Shown piece by piece: positions 48,301 through 56,176 of a DNA stretch of 64,000 nucleotides (position 1 is the stretch's first letter; every line of letters starts with the position of its first letter). A program made the translations under genes and the position numbers. This stretch comes from Planctomycetota bacterium (GTDB lineage: Bacteria; Planctomycetota; Phycisphaerae; Sedimentisphaerales; Anaerohalosphaeraceae): the NCBI GenBank assembly GCA_013349435.1, contig DUZQ01000002.1:26909-90908 (forward strand). The letters run 5' to 3'. Below the pieces are notes generated by a model that made no database searches, had not been told where the DNA came from, and was given only the letters and a program-made list of their open reading frames with translations.

Positions 48301-48697
48301 CCGGCACAGGCTGATTAAGGGCCTGAACAGGGGCACAGATAATCAATTGTGAAAGTTCGTCAGGTTCAGCCTCAACCAGGCCTAAAGCCAGGCGCAACCG
48401 CTGCGCTCCAATCTCATCGGTGGCATCTGCAACGTTTTCAATCCCCTCCCAAACAGGAAACATTTCTATGCCTGAAGCCCCGGCAAAAACCTGCAAATCA
48501 TCGCCCGTACGGTCGGACTCATCTAAATGCGCATTTACATATAGAATCGGCCGTTTTAATGCCTTAGATATGTGCGCCGCCAGCATAGGCGCAAACGACC
48601 CCCACGTCCCGTCAACTTTTACCGCCCCATCTTGCGGCCTGTTTTCCTTCAAACGGGATAAAATCTCGCAAACTATTGTATCCTCACCGAGGTACAC
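45398..48697 (-). CDS. mfd: Transcription-repair coupling factor
   Basis: 1099 aa; [68 protein letters not shown]. Confidence 0.96.
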   Translation of the reverse strand: [1099 protein letters not shown]

Positions 48698-48816
48698 TTA
48701 CTATTGAACATTAAATCACACAACTGGTCCTTATGTCAACATTTTCAGAAAGAGTTGACAGAAACCCACGTTCTACACTGTTGCTGAATCCAGGACTTCA
48801 CCAGCCTACGTAGTTA

Positions 48817-50343
48817 TCATGGCAGTTGAAGAACCTGAATTTTAAAACTCCATGCATAGTCACACGGAAGTGGATCAGGAAGCATTTCAATAACAAGATT
48901 ATCGCCATCCTGCCGCCATGGCAGCCGCTTCTCACTACCGAGCATCCGAATCACTGAATCCTTTACCGGCCTTACTCCCGGGATAGTATAGGGGGCCTTC
49001 GGCTCGGCCAGGTCGATTGCGTATAAATAATTTCCCTTCATGGTAAACCTTATGGACCCCGCTTTAGAAACATCGACCCCACCTTTGGTGAATGGAGCGG
49101 GTTTAGCACCGAAAAGAGCCGGCTTATTAACCTTCATCCACGCACCGATTTCCTTCAATCCCTCGACCTGCGATGGTGGTAGTGTCCCGTCAGGTTTCGG
49201 AGCAACGCTCAGTAGCGTGATACCGTTATTACTCTTTCGGTCCACAATTTCGTCAATTAATTCGTCGACCGGCCTGCAAACCGCATCGATTGAATAAGCC
49301 CACGAATGGTTACTCCCGAGAGATATATCTGTCTGCCAGACATCTGGTTGAGCCTCATCTAATTCGCCCGCCTCTATATCCAATACCGAGCAGGATAACG
49401 GAAGGTCATCTGACTTACGCGTAACAACGACTTCCTTACCCCGTTTGGCCGCCGTATTAAAGTGATGGGCAAGCACCGCCTTAACATACTTGGGACCAAT
49501 ACATTTCCGATCACTGAACCCGATTTCAAACCACAATTGGTCCGGCCCATACTTGTCAATGACTTCGATAACGCTGTTGTACCATCTCTTCTGGAATTCC
49601 TCCGAGATCGGTTCTCTATGCCACGGTCCCTTGACATCACGTACCGGCCCGTACAAACCCGAATACCTTGGGTCATTCACATCAGTTTTATAAGGACACA
49701 GCATCCTTCCCGGATTAAAAAAGAACCAGTTCGTATAATAATGAAACGATGCGAACGTCTTCATATCATACTTTCTGACTGCCTCGAGCATTTCTCCGAC
49801 GACATCCCGGTGTGGCCCCATGTCCATTGAGTTATATTCGACATACTCGCTGTCCCACATGGCAAAGCCGTCATGGTGTATCGCCACCGGTCCCGCAAAA
49901 TCAACACCAGCTTCTTTGAACAATCGGGCCCACTCGTCAGGGTCCCACTTCTCGGCCTTAAACATCGGGATAAAATCTTTGTATCCGAACTCCGTGCAGG
50001 GCTCTCCGTACTCCTGCTTCACGTAATCATAAGTATTCTTATACCTGGTCCTGTCGATATGCCCCCACGCTTCCGATGTTCCACCTTCCGGCTGGTACAT
50101 ATTACGGCCGCCCCAACATCCAAAAGCCGGCACCGAATAAATCCCCCAGTGGAAATATATTCCGAGAACAGCATCGCAGTACCATTTGGGGGTCTCATGC
50201 CGTCCGAGAGATTCCCATGTCGGCTCATAAAGGCTATCACCGGAGCCAGAGTCAATACCAATCTGACTTTCCTTATTACAGCCAATTATCGTTGCCAGAA
50301 ACAAAATGCTGATTACAACACTTAATATCCTTATTGCTTTCAT
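48817..50343 (-). CDS. GH29 alpha-L-fucosidase-like lipoprotein with Glu in place of the usual nucleophile Asp
   Basis: Lipobox-like IIGC; YEPTWESLGRHETPKWYCDAVLGIYFHWGIYSVPAFG; GPDQLWFEIGF. Confidence 0.88.
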   Translation of the reverse strand: MKAIRILSVVISILFLATIIGCNKESQIGIDSGSGDSLYEPTWESLGRHETPKWYCDAVLGIYFHWGIYSVPAFGCWGGRNMYQPEGGTSEAWGHIDRTRYKNTYDYVKQEYGEPCTEFGYKDFIPMFKAEKWDPDEWARLFKEAGVDFAGPVAIHHDGFAMWDSEYVEYNSMDMGPHRDVVGEMLEAVRKYDMKTFASFHYYTNWFFFNPGRMLCPYKTDVNDPRYSGLYGPVRDVKGPWHREPISEEFQKRWYNSVIEVIDKYGPDQLWFEIGFSDRKCIGPKYVKAVLAHHFNTAAKRGKEVVVTRKSDDLPLSCSVLDIEAGELDEAQPDVWQTDISLGSNHSWAYSIDAVCRPVDELIDEIVDRKSNNGITLLSVAPKPDGTLPPSQVEGLKEIGAWMKVNKPALFGAKPAPFTKGGVDVSKAGSIRFTMKGNYLYAIDLAEPKAPYTIPGVRPVKDSVIRMLGSEKRLPWRQDGDNLVIEMLPDPLPCDYAWSFKIQVLQLP

Positions 50344-50500
50344 AATTTTTTCCTACAAAAGTTTCTTGTTATTTGTTTGAAACAACGCAATCAAGCCTGT
50401 ACAATAATAACAAATCTATCTTGAAATGAAAGCTTTTTTATCAGTTCTGCGTTTGGCCTTACAATCATTAAATCGGCATGTTACTGGAATGCCGGGGGGC

Positions 50501-50602
50501 CTACAGTTTTCTGTCGAGTTTGCGATGGCTTATAGACCCTGAAACGTGTTCGCACCGGATGTCTGAGGAATTGTCAAGGTCGACAGACGCTTGGGTAACC
50601 TT
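50501..50602 (-). pseudogene. Decayed fragment of the yifB/comM 3' end
   Basis: Minus-strand translation KVTQASVDLDNSSDIRCEHVSGSISHRKLDRKL* aligns without gaps to the YifB C-terminus KVARTIADLDNCGDIKPEHIAEAISYRKLDRKL* (19/33 identical). Confidence 0.88.
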
Positions 50603-50623
50603 TTCATTCGATGAATTTAGGAT

Positions 50624-50914
50624 TTATCGCGAATTACCTAATTGTCGAACAGAATCGAGATTTTCCCAATATTGTGCCAAACTTTTTGAGCCTTTTTGAG
50701 TGAGCTGGTAGCTGGTGTTGGGGATTTTGCCCTTGAAGGACTTTTTGACCTTGAGGTAGGCGGCAGATTCGAGTTTTTCCATGTGGCGGGAGAGGTTTCC
50801 TCTTGTTAAGCTAAGAGTAGTCAGCAGGAAGTTGAAATCGGCCTGTTCAAGACCGGAGAGAATCATCATGATTCTCAATCTTGCCGGCTCATGGATAATC
50901 CTGTCAATCTCCAT
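50624..50914 (-). CDS. Winged-helix DNA-binding regulator
   Basis: HEPARLRIMMILSGLEQADFNFLLTTLSLTRGNLSRHMEKLESAAYLKVKKSFKGKIPNTSYQLTQKG. Confidence 0.87.
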   Translation of the reverse strand: MEIDRIIHEPARLRIMMILSGLEQADFNFLLTTLSLTRGNLSRHMEKLESAAYLKVKKSFKGKIPNTSYQLTQKGSKSLAQYWENLDSVRQLGNSR

Positions 50915-51692
50915 CGGCTGCTTCTCCCTGAAAATGCGAGATGCCTTTTAGCTTTTTCAATGCGTACCGGTTGTAGATATGACCGATTACATAAGCCAAA
51001 AAGCCGTATCCAATGTACGGAAGGCAGACACTAAAGATACAGAAATTTTCCGTAGTAAAAAACATTGGTACGCCTGCAACGATTAATATCGCGTGAATAG
51101 CAAAAAGCATCGGATGAAGTAGATAGATAGGTCCAATTCTTGGGCTTTGAAAAAAATACCATCCGCAGAACATATATGGAACAAAGTACAATGCTGAAAC
51201 AGGCTGCAGGTATTTGTATGCAATATAACCCTTTACAGCCAAATTCCAGGTGCCGAAAAAACAAATGAAAAATATAACTGCAGTGACAATCTCTAAACAC
51301 ATCTTTTTCTTTGATGATTTTGGCACTGGTACCGATACGGTTCCTTCTTTACCGTATATCCGTTGGTCTATCATTTGGTCCAGCATCCCTCGGTTTTTAC
51401 CGCCAAACTTTTTTAAAGTGATAATAAGAAAAATCAACATGGCAGCTAATACAGCAACTGAAGCTGCAATCCCAACACAAACTAAGACCATATTTCCTTT
51501 CCGGAACCCTGCTGTTGCTAAAACCAACAGAAATGCCATACCACCCGCGAATAACATGCTGAAAAGCATTATCATTGCCATCAAAACAATAATAGTCAGC
51601 GTTCGGTTTTGGGCGTACTTGCGTGTCCATTTTGGAATCTCTTTGAGTTTTTCGGTATTTTGATCCTGGGATATGTTAAGTTCATTATCCAT
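50904..51692 (-). CDS. Multi-TM membrane protein, tandem paralog 1
   Basis: MDNELNISQDQNTEKLKEIPKWTRKYAQNRTL; hydrophobic segments; overlaps the regulator gene. Confidence 0.8.
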   Translation of the reverse strand: MDNELNISQDQNTEKLKEIPKWTRKYAQNRTLTIIVLMAMIMLFSMLFAGGMAFLLVLATAGFRKGNMVLVCVGIAASVAVLAAMLIFLIITLKKFGGKNRGMLDQMIDQRIYGKEGTVSVPVPKSSKKKMCLEIVTAVIFFICFFGTWNLAVKGYIAYKYLQPVSALYFVPYMFCGWYFFQSPRIGPIYLLHPMLFAIHAILIVAGVPMFFTTENFCIFSVCLPYIGYGFLAYVIGHIYNRYALKKLKGISHFQGEAADGD

Positions 51693-51731
51693 TGTTATTC
51701 TCCTGTAAATGCGCTGCTTCTTTTAGCTTTT
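51649..51731 (-). repeat. About 83-bp direct repeat copy A (start region of paralog 1 plus the tail of the upstream copy)
   Basis: Identical to 52393-52475 (offset 744 bp), ending at a T4 versus T5 indel. Confidence 0.88.
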
Positions 51732-52436
51732 CAATGCGTATCGGCTGTAAAAATGTCCGGGTAAGGCGCATAGAATTCCATATCCTATTATCGGAATGAT
51801 TATATTTAGTGGTGTCCAGGGCCCTTGAAACACAATGGGCACACCTGCAACAATAAGGATGGCGTGGATAACGTAAAGGATTGGCCACAGCAATACTAAA
51901 AAGCCGGCAGGATTAACAGAACGTGGCTGCCAAATTCCTATAGCTATAATAAGTGGGATAACAAATATTGCCGAAACAGGTTGCATATATTTAATTGGTA
52001 GACCACAAAATACAATCAGGAATATTGAAATCATAACACAGATACCAAAAACCAATCCTGCAATCCATCCTGCAAGCCGATGTTTTTTTGTTTTTTCGGG
52101 TAGTGCAAGTTTAACCTGGCCTTCTTTGCGGTATAACCACCTGTTAAGTTTTTCATCATATTTTCCGCCCCATTTAGGAACAGTGCAGAAGATTAGTAAT
52201 GAAATTACGATTATCAGCGACAGGATACAAATCCATAAAAGAAGCGTATTGCCAGACCGGTAAGCCTTACCTCCAAAGTATGATGGGAAACCGACTGCAG
52301 CAAAAATGAACAGATTTGTTAACATGCCTAGCAGGAAAGGCAGGGTTCGATTTTCTGCGTAGCGTTGTGCCCATTTCGAGATTTCTTTGAGGTTTTCGGT
52401 ATTTTGATCCTGGGATATGTTAAGTTCATTATCCAT
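51723..52436 (-). CDS. Multi-TM membrane protein, tandem paralog 2 (C-terminus frameshifted)
   Basis: MDNELNISQDQNTENLKEISKWAQRYAENRTL; ends SRYALKS* while the lost tail KLKEAAHLQENNNG is readable in another frame. Confidence 0.8.
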   Translation of the reverse strand: MDNELNISQDQNTENLKEISKWAQRYAENRTLPFLLGMLTNLFIFAAVGFPSYFGGKAYRSGNTLLLWICILSLIIVISLLIFCTVPKWGGKYDEKLNRWLYRKEGQVKLALPEKTKKHRLAGWIAGLVFGICVMISIFLIVFCGLPIKYMQPVSAIFVIPLIIAIGIWQPRSVNPAGFLVLLWPILYVIHAILIVAGVPIVFQGPWTPLNIIIPIIGYGILCALPGHFYSRYALKS

Positions 52437-52475
52437 TGTTATTCTCCTGTAAATGCGCTGCTTCTTTTAGCTTTT
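52393..52475 (-). repeat. About 83-bp direct repeat copy B
   Basis: Identical to 51649-51731. Confidence 0.88.
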
Positions 52476-53121
52476 TCAATGCGTATCGGCTGTAGAAGTA
52501 TGAAACCAGGCCGGTTATCACGCCTGTTACAGGAATTGCCAAGTACATCTCATCGCCCGGATTGAGTTGGCCGCCTTGTGAAAAGGTTAGTATTGGGACC
52601 TTGAAAATTATGGCAACAGCCCAGGCACCATAAAGGGTGGTCCAAAGATAGCCTATAATGCTGCTTTTCATCCATCGCCAATTCGCGAATATTAGTAATG
52701 GGCAAATAAACGTTGCTGAAAAAGGCATCCTGAGATAGGCAGGAAAAATTCCGCGTTGTTCCATTATTATTCCAAAGATGATAAATGCAATGAGAGGCAG
52801 GGAAAGGTATTTACCCATTTTTTTCAGGCCGCTGCTCTCGGGCACACCGGTTTTTGCATAATAAGAGGCTGCGTTTTTGTCGCATGTAATCAGAAAATAT
52901 ATTAGCCCAACTATATATAGTCCCAGCATGATCAGGGCAGGGATGAAGTTTCGCTTCAAAAAGAAGTGGACGCTTAAAAAAATCGCTCCAAGAAGTATAA
53001 GATAGGCTATAAAAAAGATGAACATGTGTAACGTTCTGTTTTCGGCGTAGCGTTTGGCCCATTTTGGAATATCCCTGAGTTTTTCCGAATCCTGTGGCAA
53101 TTGATTTTGTTTTGTGTTCAT
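52429..53121 (-). CDS. Multi-TM membrane protein, tandem paralog 3
   Basis: SEKLRDIPKWAKRYAENRTLHMF; ends SRYALKKLKEAAHLQENNNG. Confidence 0.8.
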   Translation of the reverse strand: MNTKQNQLPQDSEKLRDIPKWAKRYAENRTLHMFIFFIAYLILLGAIFLSVHFFLKRNFIPALIMLGLYIVGLIYFLITCDKNAASYYAKTGVPESSGLKKMGKYLSLPLIAFIIFGIIMEQRGIFPAYLRMPFSATFICPLLIFANWRWMKSSIIGYLWTTLYGAWAVAIIFKVPILTFSQGGQLNPGDEMYLAIPVTGVITGLVSYFYSRYALKKLKEAAHLQENNNG

Positions 53122-53854
53122 AAATTGGCCCTTTCTGGTTCAAATTCTTATAATTACACCATACGTACAATATATCGCAAACAAGTTTGCAATGCAAACA
53201 GATAATTGAGGAAAACTACAAATTTTTTCAAAAAGTCTGAAAAACAGCCTTTATACGGCCAAAATCGCTGTTTAAGAGGGACTAAAAATGAAATTTTCCA
53301 TGTGACAAACTACTTAAATTCAATCTATAAGGCTACACCGCCTATGACTTTCTGTGGAGTAGAGACTGGTTAACAAATATTTGACAAGCCAAGGCCTGCG
53401 CAGGATTCGTCTGATATCAAGTTCAGTTAATTAGAACCGATTAACTGTTAATATCATTCCAGCCCCGCATCTTAGTGTGGGATAAACTACAGCGGAAATG
53501 CAGAAATCTTATGGTTTAGTCAGGTTATTGCTCTGTTAAAAGTTTATAGATGTCGTTCTGAGTCCTTCGCTTCGTTCAAGGACAGACTCGGCGAAAAACC
53601 CCAATCCTTCAAGAGCCAGAGATTCTTCCCTCTGCTGCGCTCCGTTCAGAATGACTAATGGCACGTCATTCTGAGGCGAAGCCGAAGAATCTCAGGCACA
53701 CATATTGTCATTCCAGGTGTAGGGTGCGATACATCGCACCATTTCCCTGGTGCCTGTCCCGGTTAAATCTCTTTGATTCGGCCGCTTGCGCGGCTCGGCT
53801 TCTGTAAACAATTTGCCTTCTTGCCGATTCACCCACTTGCAGGCTCACCATTTT

Positions 53855-55390
53855 TTATAGTTTTCTGTCGAGCTTGCGGTAGCTGATGGCTTCTGCGATG
53901 TGTTCGGGCTTGATGTCTCCGCAATTATCAAGGTCGGCGATAGTACGGGCGACCTTGCAAATCTTATCATGGGCGCGGGCACTGAGGCCGAACTCGACCA
54001 TCGCCTGCTTAAGGAGCTGCTCACAAGGCTCATCTAACGGGCAGAATTTCTCCACCTGCTTGTGAGTCATTGTTGCATTTGTAATGAGCTTGCCGGCACC
54101 GAAACGCTCAGCCTGTACCTGTCGTGCCTCAACAACCTGCCGCCTTATCGCATCGGAGTCTCTCCTTGAAGACTTTCCCCGCAACGTCCCAAAGCCCACC
54201 GGAGGAACATCAATATGGATATCAATCCTGTCGAGCAGCGGGCCCGACACCCTCGAGATATACCGCTCAATCTGTCTCGGCGTACACTTGCATTTTCGCC
54301 GATTGGTCCCGAAGTAACCGCATGGGCACGGATTCATCGCGGCAATAAGGATGAACCTCGCCGGGAAGACTATCGTCCCCTTGGCGCGGGAGACGGTAAC
54401 AGTCCCATCCTCCAACGGCTGGCGAATCATCTCAAGGATATGCCGCGGAAACTCGGCGAACTCATCGAGAAACAGTATCCCGTGATGAGCCAAACTAAGC
54501 TCGCCCGGCCGCGGTACGGTGCCGCCGCCCACAAGGGCCGGGCCGCTTGCAGTATGGTGGGGCGCACGGACGGGGCGGGTGGCGATAAGGGCGGTATTTT
54601 TTTCGAGCAGCCCGACCGACGAATAAACCCTTGTGGTCTCAAGTGATTCAGCCAGCGTCAACGGCGGCAAAATAGTCGCCATCCGCTGAGCCAACATTGT
54701 CTTGCCCGCTCCGGGCGGCCCTATCATCATTATGTTGTGTGCACCGGCTGCGGCGATAATCAAGGCACGTTTTACGCTCTCCTGCCCCTTCACATCCGAA
54801 AAATCCACATCATATTTGGCGGCGACGTTAAAGGTCTCTTCTATATCAATGGTGGTCGCCTCCAGGGGCAGTTGGCCGGACAAAAACCCCACCCCCTGCG
54901 ACAATGATGCCACCCCGAAGACCTCAACGCCCTGCACGACAGCAGCCTCACGAGCGTTTTCCAGCGGTACAACCATCCCGGAAAAACCGTTCTTCGACGC
55001 AGTCATTGCCATACTCAATACACCGTTGACATGCCTCACCCGACCATCCAGCGCCAGCTCCCCGACAACAATGTATCTTTTGAGGCCGTCGCTTTGCAGA
55101 CCCCCCGAAGCGGCCAACATACCCAAAGCGACAGGCAGGTCAAAGGCGGGACCTGCCTTTTTCACATCGGCAGGCGCCAGATTTATCAGACAGCGCGTGT
55201 CGGGATAATTATGGCCCGTATTGACAATGGCGCTTCGGACCCTTTCGATGCTCTCCTTGACCGCGGTATCAGGCAGACCCACTATCATCGGCTTATCAAA
55301 GCCACCACGGGCAACGTCAACCTCGACCTCGCATACTATCCCTTCAATTCCCTCTAATGTTACGCTGTGCAATCTGGCTAACATGTCCAC
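53855..55390 (-). CDS. YifB/ComM-family Mg-chelatase-like AAA ATPase
   Basis: MIGPPGAGKTMLAQRMATILPPL, HHTASGPALVGGG, RPGELSLAHHGILFLDEFAEF, AAMNPCPCGYFG. Confidence 0.95.
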   Translation of the reverse strand: MDMLARLHSVTLEGIEGIVCEVEVDVARGGFDKPMIVGLPDTAVKESIERVRSAIVNTGHNYPDTRCLINLAPADVKKAGPAFDLPVALGMLAASGGLQSDGLKRYIVVGELALDGRVRHVNGVLSMAMTASKNGFSGMVVPLENAREAAVVQGVEVFGVASLSQGVGFLSGQLPLEATTIDIEETFNVAAKYDVDFSDVKGQESVKRALIIAAAGAHNIMMIGPPGAGKTMLAQRMATILPPLTLAESLETTRVYSSVGLLEKNTALIATRPVRAPHHTASGPALVGGGTVPRPGELSLAHHGILFLDEFAEFPRHILEMIRQPLEDGTVTVSRAKGTIVFPARFILIAAMNPCPCGYFGTNRRKCKCTPRQIERYISRVSGPLLDRIDIHIDVPPVGFGTLRGKSSRRDSDAIRRQVVEARQVQAERFGAGKLITNATMTHKQVEKFCPLDEPCEQLLKQAMVEFGLSARAHDKICKVARTIADLDNCGDIKPEHIAEAISYRKLDRKL

Positions 55391-55536
55391 TTTCCCGTCA
55401 ATACGTAAATACTCAACTTCCCGAAACTGCAGGGGGATATTCTAAGAGCTTTGCGCATTATCGGCAAGATGTTTTTGTGCAGGTTCGGCGTGAATTGAAG
55501 ATATCCGCTTCGCTGGTAAGGGACTGCAGGATACCC

Positions 55537-55803
55537 TTATTGTCGATTTGCATCGTCCTCAAGCAGTTTTCTCAGATACACATTTTCGCGACGTGTGGCC
55601 TCAAGGTCGAAAAGCATATACTTGATGCTTACCCTGAGGTAGTCTAACGACTCCTGTAGATTATTCACACTTTTCCTTAGCTCTTTATGACAATCCCTTG
55701 TCTGCTTTGCCAGCATTATCAACCTATCCCTTTGCGGCGGGGGGATAGAGCCGATTTCGTGTACCAATTCGTTTAACTTCTTTTCAAAAGTGGCTTCATC
55801 CAT
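55537..55803 (-). CDS. Small coiled-coil hypothetical protein
   Basis: 88-aa ORF, heptad-rich MDEATFEKKLNELVHEIGSIPPPQRDRLIMLAKQTRDC. Confidence 0.6.
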   Translation of the reverse strand: MDEATFEKKLNELVHEIGSIPPPQRDRLIMLAKQTRDCHKELRKSVNNLQESLDYLRVSIKYMLFDLEATRRENVYLRKLLEDDANRQ

Positions 55804-56176
55804 TGCTCGCCCTCGTGCTCCTGAAAAAACTGTTCACCTGCTTTTCAAATTTGCATTCTAACATTTCCGCAAACTATATGCCAACATTGATATCCCCGTC
55901 TTTTTTCCTGTATTTAAGACCTCGAAGGCCCTTTTGCAGCTTCTCAGGACTGATACTAACTGGATAATCCGATAAAAAGCGTTATATTAGTTTAATCGGT
56001 GCGTTGACTTATTCAAACACCGGCTATAAAGTAGTATATTTTGGGTGAATAATGAAGACCTGCTCAAAACAGTTTTTCTGCAACGTTGATTTTTGTAAAC
56101 ATACCGCCTGATAATTAACCCTAAGCTCAGGAGCTTAACGCTTTTTTTGTGTATTTAATCGCTAAGCTTTCTTAAT

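Noticed and set aside
51685-51888. 67-aa ORF ending IRIEKLKEAAHLQENNNG as an independent gene
   Set aside because: It is the frame-shifted tail of membrane paralog 2, not a separate gene.
53521-53850. Possible CRISPR-like or tandem array from recurring TTCTTC/AGAATGAC words
   Set aside because: Spacing is irregular, orientation mixed and there are no cas genes; better explained as interspersed repeats.
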